Source of the DNA: Brachionus rotundiformis
Lineage: Eukaryota; Rotifera; Eurotatoria; Ploima; Brachionidae
Assembly: GCA_016802295.1 (NCBI GenBank)
Contig: JAESIW010000203.1
Span: 569,780 to 633,779 of the forward strand
Reading direction: 5' to 3'
Length of the DNA: 64,000 bases
Shown here: piece by piece, positions 45,420 to 58,064 of the stretch
Position numbering within the stretch: position 1 is the first letter of the stretch
How the letters are laid out: each line of letters begins with the position of its first letter
Notes under the pieces: generated by a model
Databases searched by the model: none
What the model saw: the letters and a program-made list of their open reading frames with translations, nothing else
What the model was told of the DNA's origin: nothing
Translations under genes and position numbers: made by a program

Positions 45420-46786
45420 ATTTGTTTAAATTAAAATTATTTTGCGGAAATAAATATTAAATACAAAAAGTAAAGAATTGTTCGAAAACAAATTAGACTG
45501 AATTGCAGATAATTATTAGAAATGAGCTTGATTTGATTTGTTTTTGTAATTAGATTTATTTGGCTGATTAGATAAAAACTATTTAACTAAACATATGGTT
45601 GGTTTTATTTCCCAAAACTCTGAACCTATATTTGCTTCATTCTAGTCAAAATTAGAATCAAAATCTTTCTCATCCCTAAGATTAATTGTCTTAATTGGAG
45701 AAAAGAAAGCTTAATTAAACTAAAATTAGTCAATTCATTCAGAAAAATACTATTTTTCTTTTTTTAATTTAAAAAATTGATTATTCAAAAATTAGATTTT
45801 TTTTCTCTCATTTCGGCTAAATAAGATCGGTTTTTTATAAAGATCTTAGAGATATGTTAAAAATACAATGGTCAAAATAAAACTTCTAAACAAAAGCTGG
45901 TTATTTATCGACTTCTATAACGATAAACAACCATTGTATGGTAATTAAACTATGATATATATATTTATAGATATACAATTTTATGTGTTTGGTTTAGAAA
46001 GATCCTCTATTTTTATACTTCTTTTTCGGCCTAATTTTTTTAATTATAAATAAATTTCAATAGAGTAGAAAAATTAAGTTGAACTTTTATAATTCTAAGA
46101 TAAAATAAATAATATAATTTTTAACTTAAAAATAAATTTTATTTTTTGTGAAAAAAACAAAACATTATCAAAACAAAATATTCTTAAAAAAAATATTCAT
46201 AAATAAGAGGGAAAATAGTTTAAATATATATCGATTTTTCTATAAATATGATTTAAGTCATAAATTTCACGTCAAACTTAATTAAAATATACTTTTACAA
46301 TAACAACAATTTTTATTTTAAGTAATTTCTTTGACAAATTTTAAATAAATGAACAATAATTTAAGAATTGTGATAAAAATTTATTATCAATTTCTAATTA
46401 ATAAAAATAGTAAATCTTTTTTTAATAAAAAAATAAAAAATTCTTGAATTAATATTTAAATTATCAGTTCAATTTACTCTAAATTAAAATTGATTATTAA
46501 ATTAGCATGACATTTTTATCCATACTTTTTATGTTATTTATTTGATTCTTGTAAAAAAATTAAAAACATTCAAGCCAATTTTAGAATAATTAAATATCTT
46601 TTTTTCTATTAATAAACAAAATAAGAGAATATCCTAATCTATTTTAAGACAAATATTTTATTTGAAAATAAACCAAGAGAATACAATTTTTTGCCTCAGG
46701 CCTATCCATTAAGCTTTTAATTTTCCTCATATAAAAAAACTAATAATCAAATTAAATCAAATCATCTAGGCTCGGATCAAGCTAAA
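45420..46786. other. Intergenic, no gene seen
   Basis: About 1.4 kb of AT-rich DNA; nothing recognised. Confidence 0.55.
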
Positions 46787-48163
46787 ATGGAGAAAGAATC
46801 AGAGGCTATCTATACTGAAGACAATGATCGAAACTTGGTCATAGATGATGATAATGCAGATAAAGATACAGAAACATATTCTTATGACGAAACCTATGAC
46901 CCGAATTATGTACCTGAAGAAGATGAACAAGTGGATGTAGCACCTGAGAAACAAATTGAAGAAATTAAGGCATCACTTGGACAAAAAAGCCTTTCTCCAT
47001 CTGACCGTGGCAAAAAATTAGCTCAATTGAACAAAATTCGCCGAGAGCATGGTATTGGCAAAAAAAAACCCATGAGCATGTCCAAAAAATCAGGGGTCAT
47101 TTTTCCTGTTAAAAGAGTTCTTGAAAATTTCAAAAAAATGCTTCCTGAAAAAATAATAAGCCAGCAAGCCGGTGTCTATTTGGCAAGTGTTTTGGAATAC
47201 ATGTGTTCAGAGGTTTTGGACTTGTCTGGTCAAATTGCACTAGATGTTAAAAAAAAACGAATAACACCTCATTTTATTCAGCTTTCAATTAATGACGATG
47301 AAGAATTACATAAATTGTTAAAAAATACAATCATAGCCCAAGGTGGAGTAACTCCTTATGTCCATCCTGAACTGTTGGTCACACGATCTCGTTACCAAAA
47401 AAGACCACAAACTGAAATCCAGACCGAAAAAGAACAAATTAGTCAAGAGTATAAGAAAATGAAAATGACTGAAAATGCTTGCCAGACTGAACCTTTGGAA
47501 ACCATTTCCCAGCAAGTCGATGATGCCTCACAAACAGACATAACTCAATCTAGTGAAGTTTTTACACCTGATGAGAAAATTTCAAAACAGATAACACCCG
47601 AACAAGCAAAAAATTTGAATATTTCTCAAAAAATTAGTTCACTTCCAACACGGTCCATAGAACAGCCTGATATAACATCTGCTCAAGTGGCTCCAATTCA
47701 AGTAGACACAGAACTTGAGCTGAATGAAATTAATAGCCAAATTGAGAACATCACTGGCATTAATTTGGAACATGCAAGCACGCCTATGCCTAGTGAAGAA
47801 CTTAGCCAAATAGATGAAAGCCAATCGGTCGAAGAACAGCCTAGCAATAAAGATGGCAATATTGAACTACCAGTGTTTAGGGAGACCATTCTGGAAACTG
47901 AGACACGCGGTAATAATTCGGATAAAAATGCCTATATAAATATTGAAAGTTATTTAAATGTACAGACAAGTTCAGAAAAATTTATAGATCAAGTGTTGAG
48001 CAGTAAGGCCGGCTTATTGTCACCTGTATCTGATGTTACATTGCAAAAAATTCTAAGACCATTGGAAAATCAAATTTTAGTTACAGATCGAAAAATTGTA
48101 CCGAATGTTTCATTCGATAGATCGATTAATTCAAGAAAAAGATCTCGAAATTCGGAAAATTAA
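46787..48163 (+). CDS. Divergent histone H2A variant with long N- and C-terminal extensions, 458 aa
   Basis: Intronless. Residues ~103-197 are an H2A histone fold: GVIFPVKRV (H2A: GLQFPVGRV), GVYLASVLEYMCSEVLDLSG, KKKRITPHFIQLSI, DDEELHKLL and IIAQGGVTPYV. The acidic-patch positions that bind H4 tails and LANA-type ligands are kept (E, E, D, then D-E-E). The N-terminus (1-100) is strongly acidic and then Lys-rich, unlike any canonical H2A. The tail (198-458) is disordered, rich in SQ/TQ (pairs at 219, 241, 248, 253, 280, 317, 340, 345) and has QT motifs (EIQTE, ACQTE, ASQTD, NVQTS), ending in a basic nuclear signal (RKRSRNSEN). No macro domain. The fold predicts nucleosome incorporation in place of H2A, probably with DNA-damage-kinase-regulated tail; that is inference. 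Confidence 0.85.
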   Translation: MEKESEAIYTEDNDRNLVIDDDNADKDTETYSYDETYDPNYVPEEDEQVDVAPEKQIEEIKASLGQKSLSPSDRGKKLAQLNKIRREHGIGKKKPMSMSKKSGVIFPVKRVLENFKKMLPEKIISQQAGVYLASVLEYMCSEVLDLSGQIALDVKKKRITPHFIQLSINDDEELHKLLKNTIIAQGGVTPYVHPELLVTRSRYQKRPQTEIQTEKEQISQEYKKMKMTENACQTEPLETISQQVDDASQTDITQSSEVFTPDEKISKQITPEQAKNLNISQKISSLPTRSIEQPDITSAQVAPIQVDTELELNEINSQIENITGINLEHASTPMPSEELSQIDESQSVEEQPSNKDGNIELPVFRETILETETRGNNSDKNAYINIESYLNVQTSSEKFIDQVLSSKAGLLSPVSDVTLQKILRPLENQILVTDRKIVPNVSFDRSINSRKRSRNSEN

Positions 48164-51100
48164 TTTAATTAAATTTGTTAATGTTAAAACAAAAATATTA
48201 TTTTTAAATTTATTAATTTTAATAATGTGTTGGGTTTTTTCTTTCGACAGTATTTATAAATTTTGATCTCATATTCACTATTAAATTAGATACAAAATTT
48301 TCAAGCTCAAGACCAATTTAAATTTGTTTAAAAAATAAAAGATCATTTAAAATATTGTTTTATTTTTTATTAATGAGAGGTATATAATCATCTCGCACTA
48401 TTCAAAACTAGATGTGGTAACAATTGCCTAAGGTAAATCTATATGAATAATATCTAATAAAAAAGTTAGAAATAAGCGTTGTTTGTAATTTAAAAAATGT
48501 AAAATTTGCCATTTAAAGAGATAATTTTTAAAAATCTAAGCAAAAAAAACAACTTTTTGATCAACTAAAGGGTTTAGATTAATTTAAGCTTAGCTAAAAA
48601 GAGAATTTAGGTTGTCTATAGATTCAGATAGATCGGATAAGATAGATTATTGATAAAATAATATATCATGCGTTCATGATCGACAATGTCTTGGAATAAG
48701 TCGCTGGATCACTGATGCTTATTAAATTTGTTTATATTATTTTCGGTATAAATATGACTAAATAGCTTAAAAATTATAAAATAAAGATGTTGAATTTTTT
48801 TGCCACAATACTACAAGTGTAGTACTAATTAGTTAATATTAATGTGCACTTAAGAAAATGAGTAGTAAATTAACAAGTTCGATTAATTGAACAAATATTA
48901 ATCTTGAATTATTGAATTTTTTTAAAGTCAATTGAATATTGAAAACATTTATCTATTAAATTACGGATACAATTGATTCAATTGAGATTTTATATTTTAA
49001 CGAAATATGTATATAGATAATTTATATGTATTTATTTTAGTTCTTTAATAGAATGAGATCAAAAAAATGGAATTCTAAATTCAGGATATGCATCAGCAGA
49101 GACACAAAAAATTGATTCATCATGCGTATTAATGAAGTGGTATAAAATCAAAGAATATTGATTTTTTAAGTAAATAAATTTAAATTTTTAGTACTTGAAA
49201 AATATTTATTTTTTAAAACTAAATGTAAATAAATCTTATAAGTGAATTTCAAATTTCAATTAAAAATCACTATACCTTGTGTTGGTAATTAAATTTGGAT
49301 TTTTTTCTTAGTTTATTAGGTTGTAAATTGGTTAAAATTAAAGTGTCCTTGGATAATTTTTTTTATGTTATGGGCTAAGGTTCATGATGAAAAAATTCGT
49401 AATAACTATCATTTAATAATTTTCAAATTCATTAGAATTACAAATTTTTTCCATTATTTTATTCTCTGACGTAATATACTGAATTTAAATTAATGATTTA
49501 GACAAATGTGATTCAAATAAGAATAAAAAGACTTATTAATTGAAATAAAAATAAACATAGTCGACTATTGAGAATATATTAATTTATAAATTGAATATTA
49601 TAAATTAAAAACAAACTACTATAAGCATATGAGATAAGTCAAATAGGGAAAAGGAAAAACAATGCATATCAAATAATTTAATTAGAAACAATAATTTTAA
49701 AATGCTTTATTGCTGTTTAATTATTAAACTTTATTAATATAGATTAAATTTGAAAAAATTATTTTCTTTTAACTTTTTTTTTCGAGGCTGGATCGATAGA
49801 AAAGAATGATAAACTATCAAAATTATTCCCGTTCAGTCATAATTATATCATTGTTTAATTATACTTTTTTTAAAATTAATTTCAAACCATTTTTATTTTC
49901 CTTTAAAATGACAAAAAATTTAATTAAGCACAAAAAATATGCTGTGCTAAAGTTTTATTAATATTTTGTTTCGAGGGAGGAAAATTGATGAGATCTTTTT
50001 GGAAAAAAACTTGTTGCATGATAAATACTTATATGATTAAAATAAAAATAAAAATCTAGTTAATATTTTATCTCATTTTTCGTGTATCTTGTGTTCTTTT
50101 TCTTTTAAATTAATCTATCAGATTATTTAACGAAAAAAATGAAATTATTATTATTTATTTATAAAGCAAACTAATAAACCAATATTTGGACAATCAAAAC
50201 TCAAATGATCAGCATATAAGCTTTTCAATGGCACTATTTGTGTCAACCATTTTCGATATTTAATGTAATCTTACGGAAATAAAAAAATTGCAAATCAACT
50301 AATATTTAGACAGTTTAATTTATAAAAATCAATCAATTTATATTCATATAGGAATATAGTTTGTGGATCACACGGAAGTTAATTAGAGTAAAGAGTGAAA
50401 TTTTGATTTTTTTTAAATTAATCGACAAACTTGACAGCTTAATTTAGACTCGATGTTTCAAAAAAACATTATTTTTTTTAATGTAATTTTTAGCAAAAAT
50501 AATCTTTTTATTTTTAAGTTTAGGTCTAAATTAGAATAAATCATTTAAGATTGTATGAGAAAATCAATACAAGCAAATTGTTTTTCTGAGTTCATCTTTG
50601 GTAACTAGATATTTTTTTTAAATCTTCCAATTCCATTTAAGGTTTTTAAAATCTTGTAATAAACTTACAAAACATGATTTTTATTAATTAGTAGAGAATC
50701 ATATAAAAAGTTGGTTACATGTTAGAATCTCAACAAATTTGATTTTAATCTTGGTATTTTTAAAAATTTGTTTGCATAATTCCAAACCAGAATCAGTTGG
50801 CCAAATAAGAAATTTAAAAAAATATTTTATTTTTTAAAGTTATTTAGTTCAAAATTAAAAAAAAAACTAAAGATTATCAATTATATTTAATTTTTTTTGA
50901 GTATTCACCTTTTTACGTAAATAGAAGCCATTTTTCACAAATTATAATAAGCTGTTTTTTTTTAAATTAAAAAACTGTCAGCTTAATCAAAAAAAAAAAC
51001 TTAGGAAAACAATTTTAAGTATAAAGTATAAGAAAAAAATAAAACTTAATTAGATTCTATCTTTAATTTTATAAGTATCCTTGAGCATTTAAGAGAAAAA

Positions 51101-54100
51101 TACGCCAATAGGTCCCAAGGGAAAAGTGGAATAAAAAAATGATAAAAAATTTATCTTAATAGCACACAATAGTTAATTATGCTCAAACTATCGAGAAAAA
51201 AACTCTCATCTCAGACTCTTTACCATGCTAAAGTTATTTAAATAATTAATGGTACATTATTTTTTTATTATAGACCTAAAAAAGTATGTATAATATATAA
51301 ATATATATATTTAAATTTTGAAGCAATTAGGATATTTTCCATTTGTGAGATACTATAAATAGTTTTTGTAAAAATGATAAATGTTTATTGCAAATGAGAA
51401 CCATGTTCCAAAATTGGGCTAATTTCTGAAGATTTTTCCGATATTAGCTTTGGTTCGTAAACCAAATGCAAAATATCAATATAATAGAAAACAAATTTTG
51501 TTTATAGAAACTTTAAAAAAATTGATAGGTTTTTTTTTCTTTTTTAACAATATAAAAGACATAATTACGCAAATTGATAAAATTTCTAAGTTTTCACAAA
51601 ACAAAAATCTATTTATTCTTTTCATTTTAAAACTAATAAAAACAAATTTTCTTCTTTAATGTATTATACAAATATTAAGCAAAAAAAAAATTCAAATTTT
51701 TAAGAGATTAGAATAAAAATAAATCATTAAATAATATTTGATATCTATTGAGGTGTAATTAATCAATTTTATACCATTGATTAAAACAGTTTATTCAAAT
51801 CAAAGTTTTTCCTCATTTAGCATAAACAACCTTATAATCAATATCAAACTTCATTTCTAATTTAAAAGTATTATCTAAAATTAGATTTGAAAATTTCAAA
51901 AGTTAATTAACCTTTTAAAAATTTATAAATGAACACTTTTCGAGACACCAAGTTCTTTTAACCAAAGATGTTCATCTTTTGCAAGCTAGTCAAATAGAAT
52001 ATATTGAGGAAATTTTTTCTGTGCGATTTGTAATAGTATGGTAGCGCTACTACCTGTATTTTGATCTCGGTTAAATAGATAAACAATTTTAGCATAAAAT
52101 ATTTTTGAATTAATGGAATCGATATAGCGATTGAGGCCTAATCAAACTTTTAATCTAACCTAGCTATTTCTAATGAATATAAATGATATCTAATTGCAGA
52201 CTTGGTTAGAATAGATTAAAATCTATCAAGAATTTCTTATAGATTAGTGTTGTTTTTTTCTTATGTTGTGAATAGAAAGAACTAAATTTCAAGTTCTGGG
52301 TTATTTAGTTTCGAGATAATTAGAAATTTTGAAAGAATTTCTTCCAAAAGTGGTTTAACCATACTCTTTGAAAAGCATTCGATTCAAATGATCCAAAGCT
52401 ATTCCAATAAAATAGATTAATAATCAATTGGCTGCATCAATAGAGCAGCAGTTTATTTTAAGTATGTAGAAAAGCATAAATCACGTAGTTTGGAAAACTT
52501 GCTTACTTTTTTACTTAAGCTTTACCTTGTGTGCGTAGTTGGTATTGTAATCTGAATCTTAAAAAAATGTGCTATCATCAAGCATGTACTAACATCGGAT
52601 TTTACAGCAGGAAACAATGCAACAACTAAAAATGATAATGCTAAGCATTTATGTAATAGAATTGGAAAAAGTCAGAATTAGAAATAAAATAAACACTTTT
52701 AAAATTAGGAAAATACAAAAAAAGTAGAAATCGATTTTTTAAGTTAAGAGCTTCGATCCTGTTTTGACAGCTCTACCAACGCTTTATATGAGTTTTATCT
52801 CTTTTTTTGTTGTTTTTTAGATACTTAATCGATTAAATGAGTTTGTAGAACAAATTTTTTTTTTACTTTTCTTTTTTAATACAATTACCATAATGGCTTT
52901 TTGGATAAATCTAAACCGGATGTTTATAGCTAAATGGCTAGGGTATTAAGTTACGTGCAGCTTGATAAAAATTGTGTTCTAGGTTTAACTTTGGCACACA
53001 ATTTAAAAACAAATTGTTCATTTTTTACAAAATAGACTAGCTTAATGTAATGATGACATGTATATTGTGTTACCTTAGAAACCAATTGTGTAAAAAGAGA
53101 TCATATTGATTTCTGCCTTTACTCATATAATTAGGAATTTTTTTAAATTAAATTTGCTTTTTATAAATATATAAATTTTTTATTACAATTGAATATAAAT
53201 TAAATCAAGATCAATAATTCAATTTTTGTTAATTAAATAATAAATCATTTTAATAAATAGTCGGTTTTAATGAGCAAAATTTAGTTTAAAAGGCACGAAA
53301 TTTCTTTCAAATCATAATCAAAAGAAATCAGTGAATGGCATGCTTTTCATTCTGTCAGTAAACCAAAGTGGATTAGACTGATTATGATAAAATATTTCAT
53401 TGGTATTAATTTTCCCTCCCCAAAAAAAGGTTATTCTTTCTAAATTTCTATAAGTTTTGCCCTTTAAAATTTTTAATCATATGACCAGCTTAAAGATTAT
53501 ATAATTAAGACAAAAATTTCAAAATTATATTAAGTATTGAATTAATTTTTTGTTTTTTAATTAAAAGATCGAGGAATGAAAAGTGATTAAATTCGAATTG
53601 TTTGGTTTAATGATTTAAAATAAACAATTTGATTCTGTGTCGGACATAAGGCCTTCCTTCTTAAAAAAAATTTTATTAAATCTTTTAGAGAAATATCTTT
53701 TGTTTGTAACAAAAAATTAATAAAGAAAAGTTAATGGTAAAACTTGTGTTAAAATTTTGTTTTAAAATAAAAAAAAATCAAATTTAGTGAAATTTTTTAT
53801 AATTCTAAGATACTAAGAGTTAATAAGATAAAAATCATAAAAATATAGTATTTACAGTATATTATCTGTTTCAAGATTGTAGTTTAAGTTTTAATATTTA
53901 TTTTATTTGGTCAAGAGTTTATGGTTAACACTTTAATTTTTTGAAACATTCGAATAAATAAGAAGATTATTTAATTAAGTTACTTTCTATGAAAAATTGA
54001 TGATAAGATTTGGCTTCGTTGATAAAGATGCAGCTTCACTGCTGAAACGATGCTCACCTTTGGCTCCTAAAAGATTACCCAAATAAAAAAAAGCTGATAT

Positions 54101-54704
54101 TCTTTATTTAATTAAATATGGTTTGGCTTAATTTTTTTTAATAAACAACTAGAATTTAACTCATTTTAAAGCTTTATTAAAAAGTTTAATTTATTTAATT
54201 GTTATAAACTTTTTATTTCGTTTATATCATTAGATACTTTTACGTCAATAAGAAGCAATTATCTTTTTTTTGTTTTTTTAAAAAAAAGCAAAGCTTGAAT
54301 TTTTAATTCTATTTGATGTTCTTTTCTAATTTTTTTTCTAATATGAAAAGATAATTTAAATATCAAAAACTATTTTAAATTTTAATTTATTGTGTAATAA
54401 TTTGCCAAAAGATAAAAACAATGAGTGAAAAAGCTAGGTAAAATCAAACTAACAAAGCAAATCCTTATTCATAAACATCTTAGATGATAAAAATTTGTTA
54501 GAAAAATTATCTATAATATTAATAATATCTACAATACGATATTTTCTAATCTAAAAATCTAAAGGCACTATCAAATTTAGCTAAATGGACGTCATTAATT
54601 CGAAAATTCATTTATTTATAAACTAAAAAATTGAATAAAAAAAAATCTTAAAAATAATTATTTAGATTTAATTAAGAAAAATTTCGTTGTTTAGTTAGCC
54701 TGCG
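48164..54704. other. Large intergenic region, no gene seen
   Basis: About 6.5 kb of AT-rich DNA. Open frames such as 51450-51659 are compositional (Lys/Ile/Phe/Asn) with no domain. There is a small palindrome GTAGCGCTAC near 52041-52052. No RNA gene or mobile element recognised. Confidence 0.5.
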
Positions 54705-56972
54705 ATGCTCTCAAAGCAATTAGCTTCAAAGCTAAAGGAAGAAAAAGAAAAGGACCCGTCGTACTCGGCCAATCTTCAGTGCGACCGTCTGATCCGGACA
54801 GTTTCGTGCAAGCACGACCCCAACCATGCCATTCGGCGCGCTAACATCAACATACTTCAATGCTTCGATGAAATAAAACTTTATGCTTGCCAGAAAAACC
54901 AGCACGAAGCGGAGCAGCAGAGCCCGGAACAAGCTGATACCGATGGCACCAAGAAACCAATGTCTTCCAAGTTGCCGAGACGAAACCAATCATTCAAAGT
55001 CAATTACAACGAACCGGAAATTGAAGAAACAGATTTGAAGCAAATTTTGGACAAGGTGGTAAATTTTATTACCCAAAATAAGCCAACAGAATGGTTCAGC
55101 TTGAAAAATCAGCCAGATGAGCCCAATTTAATCGATCTTGTTCACAATGCTCTTTGGCATGTAGACTACAATTTGAAGCGCAATAGTGATTTTATAAACG
55201 AGCTTACCAGGCTATTGGACACATCGCGGACTCTCAAACAAGAAGCTCAATTGAAAAAGCTTTTGCAAAATTTAGAAGAAGAGAAAAACTTAGCCAAATC
55301 GCTGTCGAATCCACCATCACCTTTGCTTAATAGCCAAGATAATCGATCGCTAAAAGAGGATAAAAAAAAGACCAGAAGCTTTCGCGGCTTTAACTTCAAT
55401 AGATCCAAGTCAAAGTCAGGCTCGCAGCCAAACATAACCATCACTGACCAAAACTCTGAGACCAAATCAAATTATTTAACATTGCCAGGACAACAAAGCA
55501 GACAAATATCAGCCGCATCATCAATCACCAATTTGGAAAACAATTTTCAAAAGCACTTAAAACTAGCTGAAAATCAAACTCATGAAATAAACAATTCTGA
55601 TTATAATTTATTAGAATTAGAAGTGGAAAAAATTTCCTTCTATCTTGACTCATTGTTTAAGAGTTGGAGCAAACTGAGCGACAAAAGTAACCAAGAGCTG
55701 GATTTGCTTAAGTATTCCATCGAATTTCAGCACATATTTAGCGCATTGAACTCGCCAGTGGTTCTATCCGATTTGGAACAGAGTTTGTTCAAGCTAAATT
55801 GGCTAATAACAAGCAAGTCTGGCTACTGCGAGCCAAATTGGAAGACTAGTGTGGTGTCCATAACTCCATCTACTCATGACTCATTTATTGGTGTCAATTT
55901 GCTTAAAAACTACTACAAATACGTCAAATATGACTTTGTATCTTATAAATTGTTCACAAGACAACTTCAGCTAATACAAATAGGAGCAATTCTTCTCAAC
56001 CTGATACACAGAGTGATTGTTTTTTACCGAGAAACAACCACTTTGTCATCAATAACAAGCACGCTCAACGGCTTGAACAATGGTAACATGCATGGTACAA
56101 ATTTTTTTAATGACACATTGAATCCATCGCTGTTGTCGCTGTCATTTTCGGCCGATCGATACAGACCCATTAGTTGGTCGGCCAACCACATAACTCTTTA
56201 CCATGTGCAGAATAAGAATGATGGAGATAAGGGATCGCGACCGGTGAGTCGATCTTCGTCGACTCGCCGTGCCGAGACCAAAAATTTCTCCTCCCGAGAG
56301 GACCAAATAAGAAACATCAAGACCGATTTGTTTATCCAGGAGATGCGCGAGTTTTTGGACACTTGCTCGGCAAGATTGAATATCCAAGCCGATTTGACTA
56401 ATCGCACTGGATACTTTTACATAGTTAATCAATCGACTGGCTTGGTTTTGCAAGCAGTCGATTTTACCAGTCAGACAACACTCAAAGAGCAGATTGAAGA
56501 GAACCAGAAGCGCATAAAAAATAGCAGTATTAAGGGACGATTGAATGGAAACAGAACCACACAGACCATAAACAAAGGACCAAGATTTTATTTGATGCCA
56601 AAGAGCAGTTCTATCAATATTGCGGTTCCAGAAGATCAAAGCTTGCAAAAACAAAATGACAACGATGAACAATTGTGGTACTACTATTTGATAAATGGAT
56701 GCATAGCCAACAAAGTTATTAGAAGTGGTCATTGCATGGCTGCATCTAGTCTAAATCCCAAATCGCCAGTTACTTTCTGGCCAAATGTGAAAACTACCAA
56801 TTGTAGTTGGTATTTGAATATAGCTGAACAGACAATAGTCAGTGGTTTAAATGATGATCTAGTTCTTGATTATGTGCTGGTAGATGAGCCGCCAAATCAG
56901 AGATATGCAGTTGTGATAGATAATAAAATACCTAATAAAGCATCGCAAAAGTGGTCAATTGAGTTTTGTTAG
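54705..56972 (+). CDS. Orphan protein with C-terminal ricin-type beta-trefoil-like region, 755 aa
   Basis: Single exon. Not recognised as a whole. The N-terminal ~180 residues include a Cys-containing segment (TVSCKHDPNHAIRRANINIL) and a helical region. 190-300 is low-complexity, Ser/Lys/Gln-rich and likely disordered. 310-500 is mostly helical. From about 566 to the end, repeated short strands with QxW motifs (DEQLWYYY, and ASQKWSIEF at the very end) and GYFYIVNQSTGLVLQAV suggest a beta-trefoil of the ricin-B type. No signal peptide or membrane segment, so probably intracellular. A carbohydrate- or actin-binding role is only a guess. Confidence 0.75.
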   Translation: MLSKQLASKLKEEKEKDPSYSANLQCDRLIRTVSCKHDPNHAIRRANINILQCFDEIKLYACQKNQHEAEQQSPEQADTDGTKKPMSSKLPRRNQSFKVNYNEPEIEETDLKQILDKVVNFITQNKPTEWFSLKNQPDEPNLIDLVHNALWHVDYNLKRNSDFINELTRLLDTSRTLKQEAQLKKLLQNLEEEKNLAKSLSNPPSPLLNSQDNRSLKEDKKKTRSFRGFNFNRSKSKSGSQPNITITDQNSETKSNYLTLPGQQSRQISAASSITNLENNFQKHLKLAENQTHEINNSDYNLLELEVEKISFYLDSLFKSWSKLSDKSNQELDLLKYSIEFQHIFSALNSPVVLSDLEQSLFKLNWLITSKSGYCEPNWKTSVVSITPSTHDSFIGVNLLKNYYKYVKYDFVSYKLFTRQLQLIQIGAILLNLIHRVIVFYRETTTLSSITSTLNGLNNGNMHGTNFFNDTLNPSLLSLSFSADRYRPISWSANHITLYHVQNKNDGDKGSRPVSRSSSTRRAETKNFSSREDQIRNIKTDLFIQEMREFLDTCSARLNIQADLTNRTGYFYIVNQSTGLVLQAVDFTSQTTLKEQIEENQKRIKNSSIKGRLNGNRTTQTINKGPRFYLMPKSSSINIAVPEDQSLQKQNDNDEQLWYYYLINGCIANKVIRSGHCMAASSLNPKSPVTFWPNVKTTNCSWYLNIAEQTIVSGLNDDLVLDYVLVDEPPNQRYAVVIDNKIPNKASQKWSIEFC

Positions 56973-58064
56973 TTTAAAAAAATAGTTTTTTTTTTTTCAA
57001 ACTTTTTATTTATAATCTAGATTAGTTTTTGATCATTTATTGTTTTAATTAAAAAAAAAAAAGAATAAGAGATAATTTGTTTTTAAATTTAAGGAAAAAA
57101 ATCAAGACGCAAAATATAAACAACGAATGTCTTTGAGTTTATATATGAGATTATATATTTTTTATAATTTGTTAAAATTAATTATATTTATTTATTTATT
57201 TGAAATTAATAAAATAATTTAAATGATTGTATTTTTTTTATTTGAAAAAATATAAGAATTGATTTCATAATAGAACCATTAGTAAGTATAATTAAAACGA
57301 AACATTATTTTGGCCGATTGGTAAAGTATAATAAAAGAATCAGGAATAGATAAAAGTTATGAATTGTTTTAGAATAATAATTTGGTATATAAAAGATATG
57401 ATAAATATTTTATGTTAAAAAAATTAATTTTCATTTTTTAAAATTGTTATTTAGTATTTGAAATTTAACTCTGGATTAATTTCAGAATAATTATTATAAA
57501 TTTTTCTATCTGAGTTCAATAAACATAAAAGTAAATATTATTTTATAATTTTTTTTTCAAATCGCTTATTACCAAGATTAAAAAACGGGCCATTCAAATT
57601 TTATTTCATAATTTTTTGTTTTCTTTTCTTTCTAAATACTTAATGTTGTTCAAAGTTTATGTAATTATATTAGAAATAAATTGACATGTTATTTTAATTA
57701 TAAATCATGTGTTAATATCATTGTAATGACGAGAAAAAAATTAAATTTATATATTTTGACGCTATTAAATTTTTAATAAAATAATTAAATATTATTAATA
57801 AATGAAAGATCTCATTAAGCTTGAAATATCATTCAAATGGTATTTAGTATCATCTATTTGAATAGATTTTTTTATTTAATAAAATGTGTAGTTTTATTTA
57901 AATAAAAAGATATTTTTTTCATTCTACGAAAAGATGAAAAATTCGAAAATTAGGTCCTTATCATTTAGAGACAAATCGCGTATTTAAGTCGAATTATAAA
58001 TATAAATTAAAGAAATTTAAACAAAAAAGAAAAAATATAGACATTGGCAAATGGTTGGAACTAA
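56973..58064. other. Intergenic between convergent genes
   Basis: About 1.1 kb of extremely AT-rich DNA holding the two 3' UTRs; nothing recognised. Confidence 0.6.

Noticed and set aside
51450..51659. 69-codon open frame
   Set aside because: Lys/Ile/Phe/Asn-rich product typical of AT-rich noncoding DNA; no domain, no splice support.
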